From Pseudomonas putida NBRC 14164 (GTDB lineage Bacteria > Pseudomonadota > Gammaproteobacteria > Pseudomonadales > Pseudomonadaceae), in the NCBI RefSeq assembly GCF_000412675.1, contig NC_021505.1:2846501-2910500 (forward strand): 64,000 bases of DNA. Direction: 5' to 3'. The notes under the pieces were generated by a model. It was not told the origin of the DNA, searched no databases, and was given only the letters and a program-made list of their open reading frames with translations. The position numbers and the translations under genes are program-made. Below are positions 45,067 to 54,974 of this stretch, piece after piece. Within the stretch, counting starts at the first letter, position 1. The number at the start of each line of letters is the position of its first letter.

Positions 45067-46425
45067 ATGTCCCTGGGATTCGACTACCTCAATGCCATGC
45101 TCGAGGACGACCGTGAAAAGGGCATCTATCGCTGCAAGCGCGAGATGTTCACCGACCCACGCCTGTTCGACCTGGAGATGAAACACATCTTCGAGGGCAA
45201 CTGGATCTACCTGGCCCACGAAAGCCAGATCCCCGAGAAGAATGACTTCCTCACCCTGACCATGGGGCGCCAGCCGATTTTCATCGCGCGCAACAAGGAC
45301 GGTGAGCTCAATGCCTTCCTCAACGCCTGCAGCCATCGCGGTGCCATGCTGTGCCGGCACAAGCGCGGCAACCGCTCCAGCTATACCTGCCCGTTCCACG
45401 GCTGGACGTTCAACAACAGCGGCAAGCTGCTGAAGGTGAAAGACCCGAGCAACGCCGGCTACCCCGACAGCTTCAACTGCGACGGCTCCCACGACCTGAC
45501 CAAGGTGGCGCGTTTCGAGTCGTACCGGGGCTTTTTGTTTGGCAGCCTGAATGCCGATGTGAAACCGCTGGTCGAACACCTGGGTGAATCGGCCAAGATC
45601 ATCGACATGATCGTCGATCAGTCACCTGAGGGCCTGGAAGTGCTGCGCGGTGCCAGCTCGTACATTTACGAAGGCAACTGGAAGCTCACCGCCGAAAACG
45701 GAGCCGACGGGTACCACGTCAGCTCCGTGCACTGGAACTACGCCGCCACCCAGAACCAGCGCAAGCAGCGCGAGGCGGGCGACGAGATCAAGACCATGAG
45801 TGCTGGCGCCTGGGCCAAGCAGGGCGGAGGTTTCTATTCCTTCGACCACGGCCACCTGCTGCTGTGGACCCGTTGGGCCAACCCGGAAGACCGCCCGGCC
45901 TATGAGCGCCGCGACCAGCTGGCTGCCGACTACGGCCAGGCGCGTGCCGACTGGATGATCGAGAACTCGCGCAACCTGTGCCTGTACCCGAACGTGTACC
46001 TGATGGACCAGTTCAGCTCGCAGATCCGCGTTGCCCGGCCGATTTCGGTGAACAAGACCGAAATCACCATCTACTGCATCGCCCCCAAAGGCGAGAGTGC
46101 CGATGCCCGAGCCAAGCGCATCCGCCAGTACGAAGACTTCTTCAACGTCAGCGGCATGGCCACCCCGGACGACCTGGAAGAGTTCCGCTCGTGCCAGACC
46201 GGCTATGGCGGCGGCACTGGCTGGAACGACATGTCCCGTGGCGCCAAGCACTGGGTCGAAGGCGCCGATGAGGCAGCCAGGGAGATTGACCTCGAACCCC
46301 TGCTGTCTGGCGTGCGTACCGAAGACGAAGGCCTGTTCGTGCTGCAGCACAAGTACTGGCAGGACACCATGATCCAGGCCCTCAAGGACGAACAGCAGCT
46401 GATCCCTGTGGAGGCCGTGCAATGA
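45067..46425 (+). CDS. benA: Benzoate 1,2-dioxygenase, large (alpha) subunit
   Basis: Oxygenase subunit that dihydroxylates benzoate to the cis-1,2-diol. 452 residues from ATG 45067, which has GGAG nine bases upstream; ATG 45052 lacks an SD. The Rieske centre ligands are Cys88, His90, Cys108 and His111 (CSHRG ... CPFHGW). The mononuclear-iron region is [15 protein letters not shown] with His217 and His222. The stop overlaps the benB start (ATGA). The sequence is closer to benzoate than to toluate or anthranilate enzymes by my reading, supported by benR, benK, benE and benF around it. Confidence 0.95.
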   Translation: MSLGFDYLNAMLEDDREKGIYRCKREMFTDPRLFDLEMKHIFEGNWIYLAHESQIPEKNDFLTLTMGRQPIFIARNKDGELNAFLNACSHRGAMLCRHKRGNRSSYTCPFHGWTFNNSGKLLKVKDPSNAGYPDSFNCDGSHDLTKVARFESYRGFLFGSLNADVKPLVEHLGESAKIIDMIVDQSPEGLEVLRGASSYIYEGNWKLTAENGADGYHVSSVHWNYAATQNQRKQREAGDEIKTMSAGAWAKQGGGFYSFDHGHLLLWTRWANPEDRPAYERRDQLAADYGQARADWMIENSRNLCLYPNVYLMDQFSSQIRVARPISVNKTEITIYCIAPKGESADARAKRIRQYEDFFNVSGMATPDDLEEFRSCQTGYGGGTGWNDMSRGAKHWVEGADEAAREIDLEPLLSGVRTEDEGLFVLQHKYWQDTMIQALKDEQQLIPVEAVQ

Positions 46426-46907
46426 GCCTGTATGAAACCGTGCGCGACTTCCTCTACCGCGAAGCGCGCTACCTGGACGACGCCCAGTGGGACCAGTGGC
46501 TGGAACTGTACGCCAGCGATGCCAGCTTCTGGATGCCGAGCTGGGACGATGACGACACCCTCACCGAAGACCCACAAAGCGAAATCTCGCTGATCTGGTA
46601 CGGCAACCGTGGCGGCCTGGAAGACCGCGTGTTCCGCATCAAGACCGAGCGCTCCAGTGCGACCGTGCCCGACACTCGTACTTCGCACAACATCAGCAAC
46701 ATCGAGATCGTCGAGCAGGCCGAGGGCAGCTGCCAGGTGCGTTTCAACTGGCATACCCTGAGCTTCCGCTACAAGACCACGGACAGTTACTTCGGCACCA
46801 GCTTCTACACCCTCGACCTGCGCGGCGAACAGCCGCTGATCAAGGCCAAGAAGGTGGTGCTGAAGAACGACTACGTGCGCCAGGTCATCGACATCTACCA
46901 CATCTGA
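46422..46907 (+). CDS. benB: Benzoate 1,2-dioxygenase, small (beta) subunit
   Basis: 161-residue SnoaL-fold structural subunit of the alpha3beta3 oxygenase. Family pattern: [38 protein letters not shown] near the N-terminus and [30 protein letters not shown] at the C-terminus. Its ATG overlaps the benA stop by four bases, so equimolar translation is expected. No catalytic residues are needed from this subunit in the family. Confidence 0.95.
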   Translation: MSLYETVRDFLYREARYLDDAQWDQWLELYASDASFWMPSWDDDDTLTEDPQSEISLIWYGNRGGLEDRVFRIKTERSSATVPDTRTSHNISNIEIVEQAEGSCQVRFNWHTLSFRYKTTDSYFGTSFYTLDLRGEQPLIKAKKVVLKNDYVRQVIDIYHI

Positions 46908-46979
46908 TACAGGTTTTTGCGAGTACTGCCCGGTGCGTCCTGCGACGCGCCGTGGGCCGGCTCGCCTGCGAGGTGCAAC

Positions 46980-47990
46980 ATGAGCTACCAGATCGCACTG
47001 AATTTCGAAGACGGGGTTACCCGCTTCATCGAGGCTACCGGCCATGAAACCGTGGCTGACGCTGCCTACCGCCAGGGCATCAACATCCCGCTGGACTGCC
47101 GCGACGGCGCTTGCGGTACGTGCAAGTGCAAGGCCGAATCCGGCCGCTATGACCTGGGCGATAACTTCATCGAAGATGCCCTGAACGAAGACGAAATCGC
47201 CGAAGGCTACGTACTGACCTGCCAGATGCGGGCTGAAAGCGACTGCGTCATCCGCATCCCTGCTTCGTCGCAGCTGTGCAAGACCGAACAGGCCAGCTTC
47301 GAGGCCGCCATCAGCGATGTGCGCCAACTGTCGGCCAGCACCATTGCCCTGTCGATCAAGGGTGAAGCGTTAAGCCGCCTGGCCTTCCTGCCGGGGCAGT
47401 ACGTCAACCTCAAGGTCCCGGGCAGCGAGCAGAGCCGCGCCTATTCGTTCAGTTCGTTGCAGAAGGGCGGCGAAGTCAGCTTCCTGATCCGCAACGTACC
47501 GGGTGGGTTGATGAGCAGCTTCCTGACCAACCTTGCCAAAGCCGGCGACAGCATGAGCCTGGCAGGGCCGCTGGGCAGCTTTTACCTGCGGCCGATCCAG
47601 CGCCCGCTGTTGCTTTTGGCTGGCGGTACCGGCCTGGCGCCGTTCACCGCGATGCTGGAGAAAATCGCCGAGCAGGGCAGTGAGCACCCGCTGCACCTGA
47701 TCTATGGCGTGACCAACGACTTCGACCTGGTCGAGCTCGACCGCCTGCAAGCGCTGGCGGCGCGCATCCCCAACTTTACCTACAGCGCTTGTGTGGCCAA
47801 CCCGGACAGCCAGTACCCACAAAAGGGCTACGTGACCCAGCACATCGAGCCACGCCACCTCAACGACGGCGATGTGGACCTGTACCTGTGCGGGCCACCG
47901 CCGATGGTCGAGGCGGTCAGCCAGTACGTGCGCGAGCAGGGTATTACCCCGGCCAACTTCTACTACGAGAAGTTTGCGGCGGCGGCCTGA
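46980..47990 (+). CDS. benC: Benzoate 1,2-dioxygenase electron-transfer (reductase) component
   Basis: 336-residue NADH:ferredoxin-type reductase that feeds electrons to BenAB. The N-terminal plant-type 2Fe-2S domain has Cys40, Cys45, Cys48 and Cys81 (CRDGACGTC ... LTC). Then come the FAD domain (RAYSFSS) and the NAD domain (LLAGGTGLAPFTAMLE, LYLCGPPPMVEAV). ATG 46980 is chosen: the 21 codons before it in the same frame are not like the family. It lies 72 bases after benB. A REP pair separates it from benD. Confidence 0.94.
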   Translation: MSYQIALNFEDGVTRFIEATGHETVADAAYRQGINIPLDCRDGACGTCKCKAESGRYDLGDNFIEDALNEDEIAEGYVLTCQMRAESDCVIRIPASSQLCKTEQASFEAAISDVRQLSASTIALSIKGEALSRLAFLPGQYVNLKVPGSEQSRAYSFSSLQKGGEVSFLIRNVPGGLMSSFLTNLAKAGDSMSLAGPLGSFYLRPIQRPLLLLAGGTGLAPFTAMLEKIAEQGSEHPLHLIYGVTNDFDLVELDRLQALAARIPNFTYSACVANPDSQYPQKGYVTQHIEPRHLNDGDVDLYLCGPPPMVEAVSQYVREQGITPANFYYEKFAAAA

Positions 47991-48020
47991 CAGCCCCTCT
48001 GATTCAAAGCAATACGCCGA

Positions 48021-48109
48021 CCCTGTGGGAGCGGGCGAGCCCGCGAAGCAGGCAGCGCGGTGGATGGCACGGGCTTCGCCCGTGTTCGCGGGCATGCCCG
48101 CTCCCACAG
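48021..48109. repeat. REP pair with central hairpin between benC and benD
   Basis: Two inverted REP copies, 48021-48052 (CCTGTGGGAGCGGGC ...) and 48083-48109 (... GCCCGCTCCCACAG), enclose a short hairpin CACGGGC-TTC-GCCCGTG. The set sits inside the ben operon, in the 193-base gap between benC and benD. Confidence 0.85.
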
Positions 48110-48183
48110 TGATCGCGCAGCCTTTTCGGCTTTGAGCAAGACAATTGCTGCCACAGGGTCTCTCGCGAACTGGAGATTTGCAT

Positions 48184-48945
48184 ATGAACAACAGATTCCA
48201 AGGCAAGGTTGCCCTGGTCACCGGTGCCGCTCAAGGCATCGGCCGGGGCGTGTGCTGGCGGCTGAAGGCCGAAGGCGCGCAAGTGGTGGCGGTAGACCGT
48301 TCCGAACTGGTCCACGAACTGGCCGGCGAAGGCATGCTCACCCTCACCGCCGACCTGGAGCAACACACCGATTGCGCCCGGGTCATGGCCAGTGCGGTGG
48401 AAACCTTCGGCCGCCTCGACATCTTGGTGAACAACGTCGGTGGCACCATCTGGGCCAAGCCTTTCGAGCACTACGAAGTCGAGCAGATCGAGGCCGAAGT
48501 GCGCCGTTCGCTGTTCCCCACCCTGTGGTGCTGCCATGCCGCGCTGCCGTACATGCTTGAGCGCGGCAGCGGCGCCATCGTCAACGTTTCATCCATCGCC
48601 ACCCGTGGCGTCAACCGGGTGCCTTATGGCGCAGCCAAGGGCGGCGTCAACGCGCTTACCGCATGCCTGGCCTTCGAAACTGCAGGGCGCGGCATCCGTG
48701 TCAACGCCACTGCGCCCGGCGGCACCGAAGCGCCACCCCGGCGTGTGCCACGCAACAGCGCCGAGCAAAGCGAACAGGAAAAACGCTGGTACCAGCAGAT
48801 CGTCGACCAGACCCTCGACAGCAGCCTGATGCACCGCTACGGCAGCATCGACGAGCAGGTGGGGGCGATCCTGTTCCTCGCTTCCGACGAGGCCTCTTAC
48901 ATCACCGGCGTGACCCTGCCGGTAGGGGGCGGCGACCTCGGCTGA
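48184..48945 (+). CDS. benD: cis-1,2-dihydroxycyclohexa-3,5-diene-1-carboxylate dehydrogenase
   Basis: Oxidatively decarboxylates the benzoate cis-diol to catechol with NAD+. 253-residue short-chain dehydrogenase: NAD motif TGAAQGIG (about 14-21), NNVGG (about 87-91), Ser in NVSSIA and the YxxxK pair in VPYGAAKGG (about 155-160). GGAG lies eight bases before ATG 48184. It follows benC after a REP-filled gap, the usual ben order. It depends on catechol 1,2-dioxygenase made elsewhere for the next step. Confidence 0.94.
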   Translation: MNNRFQGKVALVTGAAQGIGRGVCWRLKAEGAQVVAVDRSELVHELAGEGMLTLTADLEQHTDCARVMASAVETFGRLDILVNNVGGTIWAKPFEHYEVEQIEAEVRRSLFPTLWCCHAALPYMLERGSGAIVNVSSIATRGVNRVPYGAAKGGVNALTACLAFETAGRGIRVNATAPGGTEAPPRRVPRNSAEQSEQEKRWYQQIVDQTLDSSLMHRYGSIDEQVGAILFLASDEASYITGVTLPVGGGDLG

Positions 48946-49001
48946 GCAACACCCCAAGGCAACAGCTTTCCATCACAACAAAAACAAGAGCGACAGATGC
49001 C

Positions 49002-50333
49002 ATGCGAACCCTTGACGTACACCCGATCATCGATAACGCGCGCTTTACCCCGTTTCACTGGATGGTCATGGCCTGGTGCGGCCTGTTGTTGATCTTCGAC
49101 GGCTATGACCTGTTCATCTACGGCGTGGTACTGCCGGTGATCATGAAAGAGTGGGGCCTGACCCCGTTGCAGGCCGGCGCGCTGGGCAGTTACGCGCTGT
49201 TCGGCATGATGTTCGGCGCCCTGGCGTTCGGCAGCCTGGCCGACCGCATCGGGCGCAAGAAGGGCATTGCCATCTGTTTCGCCTTGTTCTCGGTGGCGAC
49301 CATCCTCAATGGTTTTGCCAGCAGCCCGAGCGAGTTTGGCATCTACCGCTTCATTGCCGGCCTGGGCTGTGGCGGCCTGATGCCCAACGCTGTGGCGCTG
49401 ATGAACGAGTACGCGCCCAAGCGCTTGCGCAGCACGCTGGTCGCCATCATGTTCAGCGGCTATTCGCTGGGCGGCATGCTGTCGGCGGGCGTCGGTATTT
49501 TCATGCTGCCGCGTTTCGGCTGGGAGTCGATGTTCTTCGCAGCTGCTGTACCACTGCTGCTGTTGCCGGTGATCCTCTACTACCTGCCAGAGTCCATTGG
49601 TTTTCTGGTGCGCAAGGGGCGTACCGAGGAAGCGCGGGCGTTGCTCAAACGACTCGACCCGCAATGCGACGTGCAGGCCGATGACGTGCTGCAGGCGGCT
49701 GACCGTAAAGCGGGTGGCGGGGCGTCAGTGCTGGAGCTATTCCGCAACGGCCTCGCCATCCGCACCCTGGCACTGTGGCTGGCGTTCTTCTGCTGCCTGC
49801 TGATGGTTTATGCACTCAGCTCCTGGCTGCCGAAACTGATGGCCAACGCTGGCTACAGCCTGGGTTCCAGCCTGTCGTTCCTGCTGGCGTTGAACTTCGG
49901 CGGCATGGCTGGGGCCATCCTCGGCGGCTGGCTGGGTGATCGCTACAACCTGGTCAAGGTAAAGGTGGCGTTCTTCATTGCCGCCGCGCTGTCGATCAGC
50001 TTGCTGGGCGTCAATAGCCCGATGCCGGTGCTGTACCTGCTGATCTTCATTGCCGGCGCCACCACCATTGGTACGCAGATCCTGCTGTATGCCGGCGCCG
50101 CGCAAATGTATGGGCTGTCGGTGCGTTCCACGGGGCTTGGCTGGGCCTCGGGTATCGGCCGCAACGGCGCCATCGTCGGCCCCTTGCTGGGCGGCGCACT
50201 GATGGGCATCAACCTGCCCCTGCAACTCAACTTCATCGCCTTCGCCATCCCTGGCGCGATTGCCGCACTGGCCATGGCCGTGCACCTGGCCAGCGGCCGT
50301 CGGCAGGCCCGGGCCATCGCGGCGCAGGCATGA
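49002..50333 (+). CDS. benK: Benzoate transporter, MFS (AAHS family)
   Basis: 443 residues and 12 helices. The AAHS signatures are clear: HWMVMAWCGLLLIFDGYDLFIYGVVLPVIM in helix 1 (DGYDLF), the loop-2 motif GSLADRIGRKKG, and loop 8-9 GGWLGDRYNLVKVK. AAHS members carry aromatic acids with protons, and position right after benD makes it BenK. It lies 56 bases after benD; the start has only a weak purine-rich upstream. The 3' end overlaps nothing; a REP pair follows. Confidence 0.93.
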   Translation: MRTLDVHPIIDNARFTPFHWMVMAWCGLLLIFDGYDLFIYGVVLPVIMKEWGLTPLQAGALGSYALFGMMFGALAFGSLADRIGRKKGIAICFALFSVATILNGFASSPSEFGIYRFIAGLGCGGLMPNAVALMNEYAPKRLRSTLVAIMFSGYSLGGMLSAGVGIFMLPRFGWESMFFAAAVPLLLLPVILYYLPESIGFLVRKGRTEEARALLKRLDPQCDVQADDVLQAADRKAGGGASVLELFRNGLAIRTLALWLAFFCCLLMVYALSSWLPKLMANAGYSLGSSLSFLLALNFGGMAGAILGGWLGDRYNLVKVKVAFFIAAALSISLLGVNSPMPVLYLLIFIAGATTIGTQILLYAGAAQMYGLSVRSTGLGWASGIGRNGAIVGPLLGGALMGINLPLQLNFIAFAIPGAIAALAMAVHLASGRRQARAIAAQA

Positions 50334-50366
50334 CCCGAAAAGAACAAGACCAGGATACACCGCGTT

Positions 50367-50460
50367 GGCTTCTTCGCGGGCTTGCCCGCTCCCACAAGGA
50401 TTGCGCGCAGTCGGTGCACTGCACTGGACCTGTGGGAGCGGGCACGCCCACGAAGAAGCC
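50367..50460. repeat. Inverted REP pair between benK and benE
   Basis: Outer edges GGCTTCTTCG (50367 on) and CGAAGAAGCC (to 50460) mirror each other, with REP cores 50367-50397 and 50429-50460. It occupies most of the 181-base benK-benE gap; no reading frame of catechol dioxygenase type is present there. Confidence 0.85.
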
Positions 50461-50514
50461 AACACAGAACAAGAGCCAGCCACAAAGACCGGCCACTGCC
50501 TTGCGGGATGCGCC

Positions 50515-51714
50515 ATGAAAACCCTGATCAATGACAGCTCACTGTCCGCCATTGTCGCGGGCTGCATCGCCACGATGATCTCCTACGCCGGCCCGCTGGT
50601 GATCATTTTCCACGCCGCCGAAGCGGCCGGGCTTTCTCACCAGCAGTTGTCATCCTGGGTCTGGGCCGTGTCCATGGGCAGTGCCGTGCTTGGTGCGCTG
50701 CTCAGTTTGCGCTACCGCGTGCCGGTAGTGATCGCCTGGTCGATCCCAGGCTCCGCGCTGCTGGTCACTGCCTTGCCGCAACTCGGCCTGGAACAGGCCG
50801 TAGGTGCCTACCTGGTGGCCAACCTGCTCCTGCTGCTGATCGGCATCAGCGGGGCCTTCGACCGCATCATCGCGCGCTTGCCGGGGTCCATCGCCGCTGG
50901 CATGCAGGCTGGCATCCTGTTCGGTTTTGGTATCGAAGTGTTCCGCGCCTTGCCAGTGCAGCCGTTGCTGGTACTGGCGATGTTCGTCACCTACGTGCTG
51001 ATGCGCCGGGTTCAGCCCCGTTACGCAGTGGCTGCGGTGCTGTGCGTGGGCTCCCTGGTGACCCTGGCCAGCGGTGCGTTCCGTAGCGAGGCGCTGGTGC
51101 TGGAACTGGCTTCGCCGCAGTGGATCACCCCTCAGTTCAGCCTGCCAGCGGTATTCAGCCTGGCGCTGCCGATGGTGCTGGTGGCGCTGACCGGGCAGTT
51201 CATGCCGGGCATGGCGGTGCTGCGCAATGCGGGTTACGCCACACCGGCCAGCCCGTTGATCAGCGCCAGTGCCCTGGCCGGTGCCGTGCTAGCGCCATTC
51301 GGCTGCCACGGGCTGAACCTGGCGGCGGTTACCGCCAGCCTGTGCACGGGCCATGAGGCCCACGAAAACCCACGACGGCGCTATGTGGCGGCAGTGGCTG
51401 GCAGCACGCTGTACCTGCTGCTGGGCATTGCCGGTGCCACGCTGATGTCGCTCTTCGCAGCCTTTCCCGCCGCACTGATCGCGGCCCTGGCCGGGCTGGC
51501 CCTGTACGGCGCCATGAGCGAGGCGCTGGCCCGCAGCCTGGCGGAACCGGCCGAGCGCGATGCAGGCCTGTTCACCTTCCTGGTCACCGCTTCGGGGGTC
51601 GCCTTCCTTGGCCTGTCGGCAGCGTTCTGGGGGCTGCTGTTCGGCCTGCTGGCCCATGCACTGCTCAGGCTGCGCCAGCCGCTTGCCGGGGAGGTGCTGC
51701 GCCGCACCAGATGA
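50515..51714 (+). CDS. benE: Benzoate membrane transporter BenE
   Basis: 399 residues, about 12 hydrophobic segments, with the BenE-family pattern: SLSAIVAGCIATMISYAGPLVIIFHAAEAAGL at the N-terminus, VVIAWSIPGSALLV and SIAAGMQAGILFGFGIEVF. The loop PFGCHGLNLAAVTASLCTGHEAHENPRRRY is the family signature. It is a second benzoate permease besides BenK, with a different fold. ATG 50515 is supported by the family start. It is followed 54 bases later by the porin gene. Confidence 0.92.
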   Translation: MKTLINDSSLSAIVAGCIATMISYAGPLVIIFHAAEAAGLSHQQLSSWVWAVSMGSAVLGALLSLRYRVPVVIAWSIPGSALLVTALPQLGLEQAVGAYLVANLLLLLIGISGAFDRIIARLPGSIAAGMQAGILFGFGIEVFRALPVQPLLVLAMFVTYVLMRRVQPRYAVAAVLCVGSLVTLASGAFRSEALVLELASPQWITPQFSLPAVFSLALPMVLVALTGQFMPGMAVLRNAGYATPASPLISASALAGAVLAPFGCHGLNLAAVTASLCTGHEAHENPRRRYVAAVAGSTLYLLLGIAGATLMSLFAAFPAALIAALAGLALYGAMSEALARSLAEPAERDAGLFTFLVTASGVAFLGLSAAFWGLLFGLLAHALLRLRQPLAGEVLRRTR

Positions 51715-51768
51715 ACTGCCGTGTTCCCAACGCTTTATCCATAAAAACAAGATCAAGAGAGCTTCGGA

Positions 51769-53019
51769 ATGAACAACACCCCTTGCGTAGCCCTGGGCCT
51801 GACTTTGCTCAGCCAACCATTACTGGCCGCCGAAGGCGGTTTCTTCGAGGATTCGAAGGCCACCCTGAGCGCCCGCAACTATTACTTCAGCCGTGATTTT
51901 TCCGACATTGTCGGGGCCAACAAGCAGTCCAAGGCCGAGGAGTGGGCGCAGGGCTTCATCCTCGACTTCAAGTCCGGTTACACGCCCGGTACGGTGGGCT
52001 TTGGCATGGACGCCCTGGGCCTGCTGGGCATCAAGCTCGACAGCAGCCCCGACCGCACCAACACCGGCCTGCTGCCGGTGCATGGCGACGGCCGTGCTGC
52101 CGACGAGTACAGCCGACTTGCGCCCACCTTCAAGGCCCGCCTGTCGAAGACCGAACTGCGCGTCGGTGAACTGCAACCGAACCTTCCGGTACTGACCTTC
52201 AGCGACATCCGCCTGCTGCCGCCGACCTACCAGGGCGCCAGCGTGAGCTCGTCTGAAATTGACGGGCTGACCGTGCAGGCCGGGCATCTGAAAAGCACCC
52301 ACCTGCGCAACGAAGGCGGCGACGGCAAGATGAACGCGATGCTCGGCCATGTGCCGATGCGCCAGGCCGAGAGCGATGCCTTTAACTACGTGGGCGGGGA
52401 CTATGCGTTCAATGCCAACCAGAGCAGCGTCAGCCTGTGGTACGGGCAACTGGAGGATATCTACGAACAGGGCTTTGTCGGCCTCAAGCACAGCAAGCCA
52501 GTGGGCGATTGGGTGCTCAGTGCCAATCTGGGCTACTTCACCGCGCGTGAGGATGGCGAGGCGTTGCTGGGCAACATCGACAACCAGGCGTTCTTCTCGA
52601 TGTTCACCGCCCGGCATGGCGGACACAGCTTCCATGCGGGCTACCAGGGCATCTATGGCGACAGCCCGTTCCCACGGGTGTTCGCCAATATTTCGCCGCT
52701 GGGTAACGAGGTGCCGACCTATGAATTCGCTTACACAGACGAACGCTCGTACCAGGTGCGCTACGACTACAACTTCGCCGCCATGGGCGTGCCAGGCCTG
52801 ACGGCGACCGTGCGCTACATCACCGGTAACAATGTCGATACCGGGCTGGGCTATGAAGGCCGTGATCGCGAGCGCGACCTGGACATCGGTTATGCGGTAC
52901 AGAGCGGGGTACTGAAAGGGCTGGGGATTCGGGTGAGGAACGCCATGGCACGTTCCAATTACCGCAGCGATATCGACGAGAACCGGCTTACCCTGGTGTA
53001 CACCTGGCAGTTGTTCTGA
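51769..53019 (+). CDS. benF: Benzoate-specific porin, OprD family
   Basis: 416-residue outer-membrane porin. A short signal ([20 protein letters not shown]) precedes a typical OprD start ([23 protein letters not shown]) and 18-strand barrel-like repeats, ending with an aromatic residue (TWQLF). OprD members import anionic small compounds. Genomic position after benE identifies it as BenF. It completes uptake from outer membrane (BenF) to cytoplasm (BenK/BenE). Confidence 0.92.
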   Translation: MNNTPCVALGLTLLSQPLLAAEGGFFEDSKATLSARNYYFSRDFSDIVGANKQSKAEEWAQGFILDFKSGYTPGTVGFGMDALGLLGIKLDSSPDRTNTGLLPVHGDGRAADEYSRLAPTFKARLSKTELRVGELQPNLPVLTFSDIRLLPPTYQGASVSSSEIDGLTVQAGHLKSTHLRNEGGDGKMNAMLGHVPMRQAESDAFNYVGGDYAFNANQSSVSLWYGQLEDIYEQGFVGLKHSKPVGDWVLSANLGYFTAREDGEALLGNIDNQAFFSMFTARHGGHSFHAGYQGIYGDSPFPRVFANISPLGNEVPTYEFAYTDERSYQVRYDYNFAAMGVPGLTATVRYITGNNVDTGLGYEGRDRERDLDIGYAVQSGVLKGLGIRVRNAMARSNYRSDIDENRLTLVYTWQLF

Positions 53020-53124
53020 AAGGTATACACAAAATCACGAGCATTTCGCCGCTACTACACAGGAATTGCGTATCGGCACAGGTTGGGGGTAGCTTTCAGG
53101 AACCACCTTTCAGGGATGCTATCC

Positions 53125-54201
53125 GTGGACTCCATTACCCAGGCCGTACTCGGCGCTGCCCTGCAAGGCACCGTGCTTGGCCGCATCCAGGGCCGCCGCT
53201 CATTGTTGTATGGCGCCGCCCTGGGCACGCTGCCCGACCTCGATGTGATCATCCGCTATGCAGACCCTGTGTCGCAGATGACCTACCATCGCGGCTTCTC
53301 GCACTCGCTGTTCGTGCTCACCGGGCTGGCTTTGCTGCTGGCCTGGCTGGTCAATAAATGCTGGCCCGGCAAAGGCTACACCTTGCCCAGGCTGTTCCTT
53401 GCTTTCTGGCTGGTACTCGTCACCCACCCGTTGCTGGATGCCTTTACGGTGTACGGCACGCAACTGTTCTGGCCACTGCAACCCACCCCCCAAAGCTGGG
53501 CCGCAGTGTTCATTATTGATCCGGTCTATACCTTGCCACTGCTGGCGGCGGTCATCTACACAAGCATCAAGGGCGTTACCGGCCGGGCTACACGCCTGTT
53601 GACCCTTGCACTGGTGTTCAGTACCGCTTACCTGGGTTTCGGCCTTGCCGGGCGCATGGCAGCCGAGCAACGCTTCCAGGCGGCACTGGACCAGCAAGGC
53701 ATCGTCGTGAGCGAGGTTCGCGCCGTGCCTATCGCGTTCAACAGCCTGGTCTGGCGGGTAATGGCCAAGACCCAAAATGGTGACTACTACGAAGGCATCA
53801 GCAGCGGGTTCGACCGGCAGGCGCCGGAAATGCAACGCTTGCCGCGTAACCTGGAACTGGCAAACGCGCTGGCAGGCGACCCTTTGCACCAGCGCTTGCG
53901 CTGGTTCACCGGCGACTGGCTGCGGTATGACCAGATAGGCGATGCGCTGGTGGTCACCGACCTGCGCATGGGCATCCCGGGCAACTATACCTTCCGTTTC
54001 AACATGGCGCACCGCGACACCCAGGGCCACTGGATTGTCGATGTGCCTTCGGCGTGGGACGGCGCCGGGCCCGGGTCAATGTTCAACGGCAATGACCTGG
54101 TGTTGATCTGGCGTCGTATCGTCGACCAGCAGCCACCTTTGCCCCTGGCTGCCTGGACCGACCGGTACCTGGGGGCAGGTGCGGTCGAGCGCGGGCACTG
54201 A
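53125..54201 (+). CDS. Membrane-bound metal-dependent hydrolase (YdjM/LexA-regulated family)
   Basis: 358 residues from GTG 53125, chosen because AGGGA lies 8 bases upstream and the family normally begins (M)DSITQAVLGA; ATG 53116 is an alternative. The N-terminal YdjM-like domain has four or five helices and metal-ligand candidates: LPDLDVI, YHRGFSHSL and THPLLDAF with conserved Asp and His. A hydrophilic C-terminal part (about 195-358) is periplasmic or cytoplasmic. No substrate is known. The following TraX-like gene starts 3 bases after the stop, so they are likely co-translated. Confidence 0.82.
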   Translation: MDSITQAVLGAALQGTVLGRIQGRRSLLYGAALGTLPDLDVIIRYADPVSQMTYHRGFSHSLFVLTGLALLLAWLVNKCWPGKGYTLPRLFLAFWLVLVTHPLLDAFTVYGTQLFWPLQPTPQSWAAVFIIDPVYTLPLLAAVIYTSIKGVTGRATRLLTLALVFSTAYLGFGLAGRMAAEQRFQAALDQQGIVVSEVRAVPIAFNSLVWRVMAKTQNGDYYEGISSGFDRQAPEMQRLPRNLELANALAGDPLHQRLRWFTGDWLRYDQIGDALVVTDLRMGIPGNYTFRFNMAHRDTQGHWIVDVPSAWDGAGPGSMFNGNDLVLIWRRIVDQQPPLPLAAWTDRYLGAGAVERGH

Positions 54202-54204
54202 GGC

Positions 54205-54897
54205 ATGCGTTCGGCCGGGCTGGACCTGGTCAAATGGACAGCGATGCTGACCATGGTTGCCGACCACCTGCGCTTCATATGGCCTGAGGCCGAGGGTTTG
54301 TTCGTGCTCGGCCGCCTGGCGTTTCCGCTGTTTTGCCTGGCCATTGCGGTGAATGTGGGGCGCGCCAGGGCAGAGCTGTTCCATACCCGCGCCAATCTGC
54401 GCTATCTGTCGCTGATGCTGCTGTTCGCGGTGCTCTCGGAGCCTGCCTATCGTTGGCTGGACAGTGGTTTGCAGACGTTCAGTGTAATGCCGACACTGGT
54501 ACTGGGATTGCTGGTTGCCTGGGGTGTGCACCACCCATTGCGGTCGGCGCGAGTGCTTGGCCTTGCAGGCCTGCTGGCGGGGTGGTTGTTCAGTGATCAA
54601 TTGATGTACGGGCTGGCGGGGGTGTTGCTACCTGGCGCCTGGCTGGTGGCACGCAGGCAGGGCGGATTGGCCTGGTTGCTACCCTGCCTCATGGCCATTG
54701 GTGGCAACCTGACCAACAACTGGCTGCGCGAGCACTTTCTGGCACCCATTACCCTGCTGACGCTGTTTGCTGCTGTGCTGGCAGTGCCTGTCGGGTGGCT
54801 GTTGTTGCGCCATGATGCTTGGCAGGTACCTGCCGTAGGGCGGTGGGGATACCTGTTCTATCCCGTGCATCTGCTCGTGATCAAAGGCTTGTCGTGA
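54205..54897 (+). CDS. TraX-family membrane protein
   Basis: 230 residues and about seven hydrophobic segments. The start SAGLDLVKWTAMLTMVADHLRFI and the segments LGRLAFPLFCLAIAVNVGRA and GYLFYPVHLLVIKG match the TraX / acyltransferase-3-like family. F-plasmid TraX N-acetylates pilin, but chromosomal relatives have no known target. No pilus or conjugation gene is near, so pilin acetylation is unlikely here. It is coupled to the preceding membrane hydrolase gene. Confidence 0.8.
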   Translation: MRSAGLDLVKWTAMLTMVADHLRFIWPEAEGLFVLGRLAFPLFCLAIAVNVGRARAELFHTRANLRYLSLMLLFAVLSEPAYRWLDSGLQTFSVMPTLVLGLLVAWGVHHPLRSARVLGLAGLLAGWLFSDQLMYGLAGVLLPGAWLVARRQGGLAWLLPCLMAIGGNLTNNWLREHFLAPITLLTLFAAVLAVPVGWLLLRHDAWQVPAVGRWGYLFYPVHLLVIKGLS

Positions 54898-54974
54898 GGC
54901 TTGCCGTTCCTGGCGCTTGCAATTCACAGATCCAGACCCATCTAAACCGGCCGCATCACACTCAGGAACCGTCC

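Noticed and set aside
48021..48109. CRISPR-like repeat array
   Set aside because: Palindromic REP copies in inverted pairs, not direct repeats with unique spacers; no cas genes are present.
50334..50514. Truncated catechol dioxygenase gene between benK and benE
   Set aside because: All six frames are short here and the sequence is REP; no dioxygenase motif could be read.
54205..54897. Integrated plasmid or conjugative element marked by traX
   Set aside because: No other tra, mob or rep genes; flanking genes are ordinary chromosomal ones.
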